Shown here: one piece after another, positions 12,040 to 21,760 of the stretch | Position numbering within the stretch: the first letter of the stretch is position 1 | Layout: each line of letters begins with the position of its first letter | Assembly (NCBI GenBank): GCA_947561395.2 | Contig: OX387183.1 | Coordinates: 27,454,853 to 27,518,852, forward strand | Direction of reading: 5' to 3' | Length of the DNA stretch: 64,000 nt | Origin: Buxus sempervirens | Taxonomy: Eukaryota; Streptophyta; Magnoliopsida; Buxales; Buxaceae | Position numbers and translations under genes: made by a program | Notes under the pieces: model-generated | What the model was told of the DNA's origin: nothing | What the model saw: the letters and a program-made list of their open reading frames with translations, nothing else | Databases searched by the model: none

Positions 12040-12051
12040 TATAAATTGACT
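12040..12051 (+). promoter_or_regulatory. TATA box with adjoining W-box of the CNL gene
   Basis: TATAAAT lies at 12040-12046, about 115 bp before the start codon, which leaves a 5' UTR of roughly 85-90 nt. It runs directly into TTGACT (12046-12051), a W-box core bound by WRKY factors that commonly control defence genes. The TATA call rests on position and match; the W-box role is inference. Confidence 0.55.
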
Positions 12052-12159
12052 TCGAATATTAATTGTGAAGGTTTGCTACCAAATTACCTACAAAGTTACA
12101 ACAACCCTCTGCAATCCTGATTCCACTTCAGAATAGAGCTTTCTCTTCATTCCTACCCT

Positions 12160-15100
12160 ATGGACCAGATGGCAAAAGAAGCTCTGTGGGCTATCGGAAA
12201 GGGTACGTTGACGACGTTGGGGGGCCTCGCTGCCGGCGGCGCTGCGCAAGAATTCTCGCTGGCGTGGTATGCTGAGAAGGAGTTGAATGAGCTTGAGAAT
12301 TCGTTAACCGCCATCAGAGCTACACTAAGGGGAGCCGAAGAGGGTCAATATGCCATTACAAGTCCTGATAGAGATTGGCTGGAAAAGCTTAAAGACGTGG
12401 CTTATGATGCGGATGACGTGGTGGATGATTATGCTACAGAAGTCTTGCGACGAAGAGTGGAAGGAGATGAGACTGGCTGCTGCAACGCTAAAGAGGTACG
12501 TGGCTTCTTTTCACGTCTCCTTTATAGTTTAACAATTGGCCATCAGATCAAGGAGATTAGGGAGAGATTACAGAACATTACATTAGATAGGAACAATTTC
12601 CATCCCCCAGCACAGCTAAGTTTCCCAAGGCAAATCAGCACCGTCGAACGGGACACCCACTCCTTTCTCTCGAATCCATCTCGTGTCATTGGGCGAGAGG
12701 ATGATAAAGAAGCAATATTGAAATTATTGAAAGACCATGAGAGCGGCATCTCCATCATCCCCATAGTGGGTATGGGGGGACTTGGTAAGACCACGCTCGC
12801 ACGATTCGTCTTCAATGATGACTGGGTAGTAGACCATTTTAAGCAACGAGTGTGGGTGTGTGTCTCTCTAGATACTGATACCAAAACAGTTATCCAAAAA
12901 ATTGTAAAATCAGAGAGTAAGGAACCAACGATGGAAGATCTGATGAATCTCCTCAAGAAAGAAATGGGTGGGAAGCGGTATTTACTTGTCTTGGATGACG
13001 TGTGGGACCTAAATCCTAATGCATGGAGGGAATTAACAGAACTCTTGATGTGTGGGGCTGGTGGAAGCAAGATTCTAGTCACTTCACGTGACAAAGAGGT
13101 TGCATCCGCTGTCCGCACGGTGCCACCATATGAATTGCCATATTTATCATCTGATCATTGCTGGTCTCTCTTCGAGCAATGCGCTTTAAGAGAAGCAGAT
13201 GAGGGACAGAAGAAAAAACTCTCTCCAATTGGAAGAGAAATTGTGATCAAGTGTCGCGGTGTTCCTTTAGCCGTAACCACTCTTGGAAGCCTCTTGTCTT
13301 CTACCACTAACGAGAATGAGTGGAGGTCTGTCCGAGACGATGAAATTTGGAAGTTGACTGAAAAATATGATGAAATCGAGAGGAGGAGAATTGATATTTT
13401 GCCTATATTGCAGTTCAGTTACAATCACTTGTCACTCCACTTGAAAGCTTGTTTTGCTTACTGCTCATTGTTCCCAAAAGATTATAAAATGCAGAGAGAG
13501 GAGTTGATCCTTTCGTGGATGGCAGAGGGCTTAATCAAATCATCCAATCAAGAAATGGAGGATGTTGGCAATCAGTATTTCAATATTCTCTTGTCAAGGT
13601 CGTTCTTTCAAGATGCAGAGAAAGATGAAGATGGGAATATAAGATACTGCAAAATGCATGATTTCATGCATGATCTTGCCCGTTCTGTTGTTGGCAAGGA
13701 ATACTTGATCGTGGGCAGAGACACTGCAACCCCTGAGGTAAGCGTTCGACATATGTCAATGCTTTGGAAACCTGATTTGAGGTTTTTTACGAAACCTAAG
13801 TTAAGGACATTAAGAACAATTCATGGTTCAGTCTCTTTGACACTACTTCGTGATACATATTTAAGTTTTATGCGCCTACGTGTATTAGACTTAAGCTTTT
13901 CAAAACAGCTGCCCGACTCAATAGGCAAACTAAAGCATCTGAGGTATTTGAATTTGTCCGGTTCTCGCATTAAAGAATTTCCGGATTCTTTTAGCAAGTT
14001 ACAGAATTTGCAGACCTTGAAAGTCTCTGGCTGTAGAAATCTTAAGGAACTGCCCAAGGATATAAGGAAGATGGTTAACCTTCGATATATTGATAATTCG
14101 TGGACATGTTTCACTCATATGCCATCTGGGCTAGGGCAGCTAAGCTCTCTCCAGACTCTGCCACTGTTTCGTGTAGGTGACAATATTGGGGGTAGACTAT
14201 CCGAGTTGCGTAATTTAGACGGCCTCAGGGGTACATTGGAGATTACACAGCTTGAAAATGTTACGAGTCACACCGATGCCGAGACAGCAAGGTTAGAGCA
14301 AAAGAAAAATCTTAAAATATTGAAATTAGAGTGGAGCTCAGAAGGTGAACAGCAACTTCATGATAATATACTGAATGGTCTCCACCCTCCTCAGAGTCTG
14401 GAGAAGCTCTATATAAAATTGTTTTCGGGTTTGAGGTTTCCAAGTTGGAGAATGTCGTCGCTTTCGAAACTAGTGAGGATTGAATTGATCAATTGTAACC
14501 GATGCAAACATCTTTCAGCATTTGGCGAACTCCCTGCTCTTCAGATCCTCTTTCTATGTTTCATGGAAAGTCTCGAGCACATTGGCAGTGAGGTCTTCGG
14601 AAAGAATCCAAGGGAAGGATTTCCATCACTACAGGAACTCCACCTGCGTTTTTTACCAAATCTAGTGGATTGGGAATGGTCGATGACAATAGATCATGGT
14701 GATGAGATAACAAAAAACAAAACGGATCAATTGTTATTCTTCCCACATCTTAAGCGTTTGGATGTAATCGGGTGTAAGAAGTTAACTGCAATGCCATTCC
14801 ATCCAACTTTGGAAGAATGGGGGCTATGGGATTGTAGAGGTGAGTTGTTGATACACTCAATGACGCCAAACCCTACCACAGACACTCTTTCTTGTCTTAC
14901 ATCTCTAAAACGTCTAGAAATTGATACTTGTAAGGGCCTGGAATATCTGCCTGCACAGGGATTACAAAAACTAATTTCTATGGAGGAATTAAGAATTCGG
15001 AATTGCCCTGATCTAAGATCTTTGTCTAACCATGTACTGCAGCGCCTCCCTGCCCTTCGATCTTTATTTATTTTTGATTGTCCCGCGCTGAATTCTTTAC

Positions 15101-15696
15101 CAATCTCGCCATACCTCACTAAGCTGGAGATTATACTTTGTCCAAGTGCCACATGGTTGGAAGATGAGAAAGACGAGGCTCAGCAGGGCTTCAAGTCCTT
15201 ACAAAGCTTTAAGATTTGGTCTATGCCAATGGTGATTTCTCTTCCCAAGATGCTGCAATGTGCTGCTTCCCTGCAAAGTTTACAAATAAATGTTTGTAAG
15301 GGGTTGGCAACTTTACCCGAGTGGCTGGCAAACCTGACATCACTTCAAAAACTCCATATAGGTTGTGGTACTTTACCCAAGAGGCTGGCAAACCTGACAT
15401 CACTTCAAGAATTCCATGTACGTTGTTATGGGTTGGCAACTTTACCCGAGGGGCTGGCAAACCTGACATCACTTCAAGAACTCCATATATGTTGTGATGG
15501 GTTGGCAACTTTACCCGAGGGGCTGGCAAACCTGACATCACTTCAAGAGCTTGTTATTCATGATCGCCAACCCCTGCCGTCTCTACCAGAAGGGATGGAA
15601 CGTCTTCCGAGAATCAAGAATATTACAATTTGGAAAAAAAACCCCCCTGATGCTCCTATTGGCTACAGCCCAAAGTACATAAACAATTTGGATTAG
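12160..15696 (+). CDS. CC-NB-ARC-LRR (CNL) disease resistance protein, RGA-like
   Basis: The product is an intracellular immune receptor of 1178 residues in one uninterrupted exon; the family usually runs 900-1300. The Rx-type coiled-coil domain (about 1-150) has an EDVID-like DVAYDADDVVDD at 79-90. The NB-ARC (about 175-510) keeps every key motif: P-loop GMGGLGKTT 204-212, kinase 2 LLVLDDVW 275-282, RNBS-B GSKILVTSRD 302-311, GVPLA 367-371, RNBS-D CFAYCSLFPKDY 431-442 and MHD 499-501. The LRRs run from about 545 to 1155; the last four are near-identical copies. Such proteins switch from an ADP- to an ATP-bound state on effector recognition and trigger hypersensitive defence. The start fits well: TATA box upstream, clean N-terminus. 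The base composition is clearly richer in GC than the flanks. All motifs look competent, so it is probably functional. The recognised pathogen is unknown. Confidence 0.95.
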   Translation: MDQMAKEALWAIGKGTLTTLGGLAAGGAAQEFSLAWYAEKELNELENSLTAIRATLRGAEEGQYAITSPDRDWLEKLKDVAYDADDVVDDYATEVLRRRVEGDETGCCNAKEVRGFFSRLLYSLTIGHQIKEIRERLQNITLDRNNFHPPAQLSFPRQISTVERDTHSFLSNPSRVIGREDDKEAILKLLKDHESGISIIPIVGMGGLGKTTLARFVFNDDWVVDHFKQRVWVCVSLDTDTKTVIQKIVKSESKEPTMEDLMNLLKKEMGGKRYLLVLDDVWDLNPNAWRELTELLMCGAGGSKILVTSRDKEVASAVRTVPPYELPYLSSDHCWSLFEQCALREADEGQKKKLSPIGREIVIKCRGVPLAVTTLGSLLSSTTNENEWRSVRDDEIWKLTEKYDEIERRRIDILPILQFSYNHLSLHLKACFAYCSLFPKDYKMQREELILSWMAEGLIKSSNQEMEDVGNQYFNILLSRSFFQDAEKDEDGNIRYCKMHDFMHDLARSVVGKEYLIVGRDTATPEVSVRHMSMLWKPDLRFFTKPKLRTLRTIHGSVSLTLLRDTYLSFMRLRVLDLSFSKQLPDSIGKLKHLRYLNLSGSRIKEFPDSFSKLQNLQTLKVSGCRNLKELPKDIRKMVNLRYIDNSWTCFTHMPSGLGQLSSLQTLPLFRVGDNIGGRLSELRNLDGLRGTLEITQLENVTSHTDAETARLEQKKNLKILKLEWSSEGEQQLHDNILNGLHPPQSLEKLYIKLFSGLRFPSWRMSSLSKLVRIELINCNRCKHLSAFGELPALQILFLCFMESLEHIGSEVFGKNPREGFPSLQELHLRFLPNLVDWEWSMTIDHGDEITKNKTDQLLFFPHLKRLDVIGCKKLTAMPFHPTLEEWGLWDCRGELLIHSMTPNPTTDTLSCLTSLKRLEIDTCKGLEYLPAQGLQKLISMEELRIRNCPDLRSLSNHVLQRLPALRSLFIFDCPALNSLPISPYLTKLEIILCPSATWLEDEKDEAQQGFKSLQSFKIWSMPMVISLPKMLQCAASLQSLQINVCKGLATLPEWLANLTSLQKLHIGCGTLPKRLANLTSLQEFHVRCYGLATLPEGLANLTSLQELHICCDGLATLPEGLANLTSLQELVIHDRQPLPSLPEGMERLPRIKNITIWKKNPPDAPIGYSPKYINNLD
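15302..15560 (+). repeat. Tandem LRR-coding repeats, periods 60/69/69 bp
   Basis: CTGGCAAACCTGACATCACT starts at 15325, 15385, 15454 and 15523. Three units are 69-bp type (23 residues, LATLPE.LANLTSLQ.LHI.C.G) and one lacks three codons. Identity at DNA level is very high, unlike the diverged LRRs upstream, so these arose by recent in-frame duplication (residues about 1048-1135). The spacing keeps the reading frame. Confidence 0.9.
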
Positions 15697-16035
15697 GAAG
15701 GGAATCGAAATGCTTTGGTCAAGCTCTATCACTTTTTAAGAACCATCGGCATCTTCATCTTCAGGTCTGTTGTTTCCTTCACCTTCCGCATATTTCAAAT
15801 ATTGGAAAGCAATTTCATCATTATCTCTATTGATATTAATTGGTCTTTGCATGTGCTATTTGAGAATCTGAAGATGCCTAATTTCTTTAGCTGCTTGTTT
15901 TCCTAGGTAGTGGAATATCATTTGGCAGCTCAAATAAATTTCATGGATTCTTACTTATTTCATATTTCAAGACATCACCATTTCGTAAAGAAATGGATGG
16001 CAATCACACATGATGGTAATAATCTCTCATTTCTT
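15697..16035 (+). other. CNL 3' UTR with a probable intron (block A)
   Basis: After the stop codon, a donor-like CAG|GTCTGT at 15764/15765 and an acceptor-like TTTTCCTAG ending at 15906 delimit a 142-bp candidate intron. A second donor-like ATG|GTAATAA follows at 16015/16016. The same exon-intron-exon pattern, with matching flanks, recurs in block A' at 17885-18195, which supports it. A spliced 3' UTR is known in some NLR genes. Confidence 0.5.
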
Positions 16036-16059
16036 ATTTTCTTGGATCTCGTTTTATCT

Positions 16060-17515
16060 TTAAAAATTTCTTCATTGTAAGCACCAACTCATGGAAAAAT
16101 ACAAGTCGGCTGATTTTCAATCTGGTAATATACTCAGAAAATGCTAAAGTTGATAAATTTCAGTAGGGAAGATCAAATTCGTGTTTATTATTAGTTAATG
16201 ACACTCCCAACATATAAATGGCTTTAGGAACTTACTACCATGTGATTGGTTCATTAATAAATTAATAGTTGACCAATTCAGTAAGTCGAAAGTGAAAGAC
16301 AGATTTATGTTTTCTAGCTATTTACTGCCATTTATACGGATAAAATAAAAATCATGCTTACATGTCAGACACTCTTCCTTTGCTTTCCAAATTACATATA
16401 ATTGTTAATGTTTTGTTTTTGTACAATGTATTCTTGCAAGCATTTTCTAAAGATTTTATTTATAATTATTGAAAAACAGGGCAGTTATTGAGATACATTT
16501 TGTTGCAAATTTTGTGACTTCTCAAGATTTTATTCGAAAATAATTATGCGGAAGTTCTTCTCAAGATTTTTTGCCGGCATCTCCATGGCCTAATTGTAAG
16601 TAGATATTACAAAAATATCTGATAAATCTAAGCATTTCCTCTTGAGCCAAAATCCAATGGTTCTATGAAACCACCGGTTGGGAGTAACTAGAGTGGAATT
16701 TCCTTTCTTCCTTTCATTTTTGTTGCATCCTTTTTTCTTTTTCTTTTTTTAATCTTTAAAATTTTCTTCATGATAAGCGCCAACTCATGGAAATGTACAA
16801 GTTGGATAATTTTTAGTCCTTTTAATAGACTGAGCAATATTAAGTTGTCAAATTTCAATAGGAAAGGTCAAATTCATGTTTATTATTAGTTAGTAACACT
16901 CCCAACATATAAATGCATTGATCTGTACCATTTTGCACTCTTAGTGTGTTTGATATAAACTTTGTCTGTGGCCATCCATCAATCTTGTGTACATTCATTT
17001 TTTTTTCTAAGTGGTTTATTAGCATAATACCTGTGTTCCATCTAAAATATCTGGATGACTATTTCTAGAAATTAATGCCATATGAACCATAAAATTAATT
17101 ATTATTATTATTTTTAATTCTAGGGAGGTCCAAGGGTTATTTCTAATTATTCAATCATTTACAACATGGAAACACTAGTTTTAGGAAGTTAATACCATGT
17201 GCTTGGTTCATCAATAACAAGTAGTTGATCACTTCAGTAAGTTTAAAGTGGAAATCAGATTTATGTTTTCTAGCTATTTATTGCCATTTATACATATAAA
17301 AGAAAATCATGCATGCTTATATGTCGGACACTCTTCATTTGCTGCCAAAATTTCATATAATTAATTGTTAATATTTGGTTTCTGTGCAATTTGTTCTTAT
17401 AAGCATTTCCTGAAGATTTTTAATGAGATTATTGAAAGACAGGGTAGTTATTGAGATATATTTTCATAAAATTTTTGACTTCTTAAGGTTTTATTTCAAA
17501 TAATTATGCTCCATT
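16060..17515. repeat. Duplicated block B (16060-16555) and B' (16758-17515)
   Basis: Long stretches correspond: the opening CCAACTCATGGAAA, then CACTCCCAACATATAAATG, TTTATGTTTTCTAGCTATTT and the closing CAGTTATTGAGATA-type sequence. B' has about 265 bp more (around 16915-17180) than B, either inserted there or deleted from B. Divergence is moderate. It is non-coding and lies directly behind the CNL. Confidence 0.8.
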
Positions 17516-17884
17516 TCAAGATGGACCATAGTATTCTAATCTTCATTGATGTGGATGTGTATAACAGAACTGAAAGTGTATTTACTCGCCATAAATAATC
17601 ATATAATATAAGCATAATTTTTATTTTCCTTAACTACTTATTTGAAGGGATGATCATTCAAATTAGTTAAAATCAAAATTATTGGTTGTAAATTTTGAGC
17701 AGCAAGAAGTAGGCAATATGAGGAAGCCTCTAAGGATTAAAACGAGAAAGTGCTCTTTGCATCGGCATAAAAAGGACTTCAAGAGACTAACATCAATGTG
17801 CAACCAAATGCAGGGCAAAAAAAAAAAAAAAAAAGCCGAGTTCCATCACTACATATGAGATCAAATTGAGATTATGGATCTGAA

Positions 17885-18195
17885 CACTGGATTGACAATC
17901 TTTTCATCATCTTTCTCAGGTCTGTTTTTTTTTCTCACCCCCTTTTTTCCACTTCAATAGTTTGAAATTCAATTCCGTCTTACAATTTCCCTATTGTGGG
18001 TGCTCTTGAAGCTATTTAACTCTCTAGTTTCTTCATCTAATTTATTTTCTTAGGCATCAGAACATCATATTCCAACTCAAAATATAAGGACAACTCCCAT
18101 GAATTATTAAATGTGTGTCTTTCAAAGCATCATCATTTATAGACAAACAAGTGGAGAGCATGTATGAAGGTAATTATCTCTTTCACTCCTCTTAT
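17885..18195 (+). repeat. Block A', diverged copy of the CNL 3' UTR
   Basis: It carries the same order as block A: donor-like CAG|GTCTGT (17919/17920), acceptor-like TTTTCTTAG (ends 18053), an exon-like piece resembling 15907-16015, and a donor-like AAG|GTAATTA at 18169/18170. No CNL coding sequence precedes it, so it is probably a relic of a tandem NLR copy or an alternative terminal exon. Confidence 0.6.
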
Positions 18196-19132
18196 AGCAG
18201 AAGTATGAGAAAATGTTGACATTGCTGAGAAAAGAAAACATGAAAAAGCAAAATAAGCAAGAGGGCTACTCCTGTATTAGTTTCTTAGTTTTATAGATTT
18301 GTTTTATTGGGACACTTGACTTTTTGAGAAGTTCTACCCAAACTCAACAATAGATCTGTCTATCATAGTTATCAGGGTTTTAGATTCAGTATTTTGTTGT
18401 TCATAGAATATATAGTTTAACCACACGAGCAGCCAATGCCCTTTAGGTGTCCAAAATTGTTTTCTATAAATTTTTGCATTGGAATTGATAACACTATCTA
18501 AGAAACAATGTATAATGCTTGAATTACCCGTTTTGTGTCGTCTAAAATTTTCTTTTCCCCTTCCAGGCGACTAGTACGGGATTCAATGCCGGATTTTCCG
18601 TCTGACCTTGAACTCTAATGGTATCTGAGATACCTAAGGTATCACACCTTGGAACCCTTGGCACTGCACCTTATATTAGAGTTTTGTCTACAACAAACAA
18701 GTTATGAACATAATGTACTTTCTTTAGGAATCTTTGACACGTGTTAATCCATATAATGTCTATAAATTTAATTTCAATACATTTCATACAAAATATGCTA
18801 TTTATGTTCCACCAATAATTTTACTGTTGCTTCCTTTATCGTTATATCTAGAATCCTAGATGTATGTGAGAAACTCTCTTTTAACTAAATTGGTTTTTAA
18901 TTTCAATAGGTATCTTTGGTCTTTTGTAGCAGCCAACAGGTAATGGCAATGTTTCCGTAAAATTGATGATTATATGGAAGGGTCAGAGTAGGCGAAAAGG
19001 ATGTGTGTAGCTAAGCCCTGATACTCGGCATACGCTTGAATGGTGATGACAATACACCAATATATGTGTCTAGCTAAACCTTGATACACCAATATATATA
19101 TATATAAAGACTTGAAAAACGGGGTTATGAAA
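18196..19132. other. Intergenic, nothing recognised
   Basis: No gene seen. A (TA)n run lies near 19093-19106, and a short TGTGT.TAGCTAA.CC.TGATAC motif occurs twice between 19001 and 19090. Confidence 0.4.
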
Positions 19133-19135
19133 GTA

Positions 19136-19600
19136 CACTAAAAAAAAGTGAAATAAAAACACCTCTTATAAGGACACTTTAATAGAAAAGTGCTCTTACA
19201 AATGCGTTAATACGGCATTTCAATAATTATTTTATAGCAGCATTTTTCTATAAAATGCTGTAATAAATAATTTTATAGTGGCATTTTTCTATAAAATGCC
19301 GTAATAAATTATTTTATAGAGGCATTTTTCTCTAAAATGCCGTAATAAGTATTTTAATAAAAAAAATTTATAACAGCATTTGTCTATAAATACCGTAATA
19401 AGTTACTTTATAGCGGCATTTTTCTATAAAATGCCGTAATAACTCGTTTTATAACGGCATTTCTTATAAAATGCCATAATACATAATCTTCTGCAGATAG
19501 AATGCCGTATTAAGGCACTATTACAGCACTTCCGTATAAGTGCCATTATATGTGGTGTGGCCATATTATCTTCTTTCCTTTTTTTTTTTTTGTTGTAGTG
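19136..19600. mobile_element. Short non-autonomous CACTA transposon
   Basis: The 465-bp element begins CACTAAAAAAAAGTG and ends TTTGTTGTAGTG (CACTACAACAAA in inverse), flanked by the 3-bp target duplication GTA at 19133-19135 and 19601-19603. The interior is six to seven subterminal repeats, mostly 41 bp apart, each itself a palindrome of the type GGCATTTTTCTATAAAATGCC. These features are diagnostic of CACTA (En/Spm) elements, whose transposase binds subterminal repeats. It encodes no protein and needs a partner element to move. Confidence 0.85.
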
Positions 19601-19766
19601 GTAGTTGACATGATAATTCACGAAGAGAGCATGCTCTTTTCTCAGAATTTGTGCAACTTTTTTTATATTTTTCAAACCTATTGTAATAGTTTCGTATAAG
19701 TGCCATTGTAATAGTTGACATGCAACTTTTTCTCAGAATTTGTACAACTTTTTTTGGGTTGTAGTG
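19601..19766. repeat. Partial duplicate of the CACTA right end
   Basis: The sequence from about 19681 to 19766 repeats, with differences, TCGTATAAGTGCCATT, TAGTTGACATG, TTTTCTCAGAATTTGT.CAACTTTTTTT and GGTTGTAGTG. It therefore copies the CACTA right end together with its immediate flank, a local duplication made after insertion. Confidence 0.6.
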
Positions 19767-19967
19767 TGATTGAGGATTGTTGTTCAGAGCTCTTAACCTG
19801 GTGGTTTAATAAAAATCCACTAAAAAAAATCAAAAGGATATGAAATTTTACCCTGTTTATATGTTCATGGTACAGTAGTGCATATATTATGATTTCAACA
19901 CATTAAGTGTAGAACCTCCATCAAATTTTAAAATTTCTGTTACAATTTTATCAAATTTTAGTTTTGA

Positions 19968-20130
19968 AGATTTGGCAGGACTTGGGTAATGAACCCTTCA
20001 ATAATTCTTATGTGCTTGTTTACCATATGTTTTTGTAACTATATATGATTAGATTTGGCAGGACTTGGGTAATGAACCCTTCAATAATTCTTATGTGCTT
20101 GTTTACCATATGTTTTTGTAACTATATATG
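19968..20130. repeat. Perfect 80-bp direct duplication
   Basis: AGATTTGGCAGGACTTGGGT begins at 19968 and again at 20051 (83-bp period). The copies (19968-20047 and 20051-20130) look identical over 80 bp with three bases between them. This is very recent or an assembly artefact. Confidence 0.85.
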
Positions 20131-20399
20131 GTTTCTTTGCACGCTCTATTGATGTATGCTATCTCCAAAAATAAACAAGATATGAACAATTTTCTTAATA
20201 TCTGTACAGAGGCTATTGCTAAAGTTATTAACACTAAATTGTAGGTTATTACTCTAGAAGCTCTTTTTAAGGGCAAACAAATAACAGTAATGTTGAAATA
20301 CAGTTGCTTGTAAATTTTTCTATTCTTCACCTACATCTTACATCATTTTCTTATGCATTGGCTAATATATCACATATTTAAACTTTTATGAAGCCTTTG

Positions 20400-21760
20400 T
20401 TTTGATGAATTGTTGGCATGTTGAGGTCCCAGATGGTGCTATCGGTGGATCAAAATTGGTGATGGTTTTACAGGATCGATTCCACCAGATGTGGCCTTTT
20501 TTATGGTAAGTTTTTCTATTTGTTTCATTCTTAGGTAGCCTTCTCATTTTGGATGATCAAATACATAAATACTTCTTATATTTACTTCTGGAATATGACC
20601 ATGTTGGTTTCTTTTAAATAATTACACTTGAGGAAATATTTTGAGGAAAGCTCTACGTGCACGTAATTTGTTTAAAAGATGATTGAAAGTCATTGATATG
20701 AAGTCACAGTAACAGATTTAGAATTATTCACTTTTTCAGTTACGACCATGGTTAGAGAAAGAAAAAGCAAATTTATTCCACATGTACAGACTCAGATTCT
20801 GCATGTCTTTGGTATGTAGTTGTGTAATTTCTTATAAAGTTGTAAGAAATCAAGAAAATCTTGGATCACATCATTAATTAGGTACAGATTATTCATGTGA
20901 GAACAACAATTATGGTAGAACTTAATACATTATTTTCCTTCTACGGCTTAAATTTTCTTGTCTCTTCTCATAGATAGCATATCCTGGATGGGCTTGGTAG
21001 ATTTTTACCCTTGCACTGCAAGTGACTTAACAGTATGGTATGAACTTTTAGTACCTTCAAGATGTATCACATCATGAACTTCCTTTCTTCTTTATTGTTC
21101 TATCAGTTCAAATTTGATGACTATTTGATATATTACTTCAGGAGAAGAAGTGAAGAATATGACTGAAGAATTGAGACTCTAGTTAACAAGGATCAATAAC
21201 CTATAGCCTTCTGATTTCTTTGTGTTGCTTTTCGAAGTTTGGATGAAGACATCTAATGAGAGAGGTCAAACAGCAGCTGGAAGTGTATCTTCTAAAGTTG
21301 GCCTCATTTCAGAATAACAAAAAATTGACAGTGCTTAATGCAATGACTCAGGAAGAAGATCCACCATTTTCTTAATATCTTATGACAACTTTGCATTATT
21401 GATGCTCTGAGATTTCTTGTCTTATATCCATTCATGCTGTCTGTTGGAATTTTGAATTCCTTCATTATTGGCTCTTGTTTGCCCTTTTTTTATTTCCTTA
21501 AACCACTGATTTCTCTTGAGTTGCTTTAGTGATCTTCAAGTAGCCAAATTTCAAGGTTGTATCGTTCTAGTTCTTAGAGATATGAATATAACAGAGAGGA
21601 AGTTTCATCTGAGTGTGAATGTGAATTCTATTTAGTGCTGTTTTCACTGTGATTGGGATGTAATGTACTGAAATCTTTTCAAATTTTTGTACAAAATAAT
21701 TCATACTTCTGGAGTAAATTAAAACTTGCTTGTTATAGTTTAATTTTCCCATGCAAGTTT
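20400..21760 (+). other. Possible exons and 3' end of an unrecognised transcript
   Basis: Several stretches have splice-like borders: an exon-like piece ending TTTTTTATG|GTAAGT at 20505, a 72-bp piece at 20740-20811 between TTTTTCAG and GTATGT (open in one frame, 24 codons, LRPWLEKEKANLFHMYRL then RFCMSL), and a piece after TTACTTCAG near 21140. A 40-codon open stretch at about 21257-21379 ends TQEEDPPFS. The region to about 21750 looks like a 3' UTR. I recognise no family. It could be a gene remnant or further UTR exons of the CNL locus. Confidence 0.25.

Noticed and set aside
12543-13118. 191-codon open frame on the minus strand inside the CNL
   Set aside because: It is the antisense shadow of the NB-ARC coding sequence and has no family resemblance; the same holds for the shorter minus-strand frames at 13821-15541.
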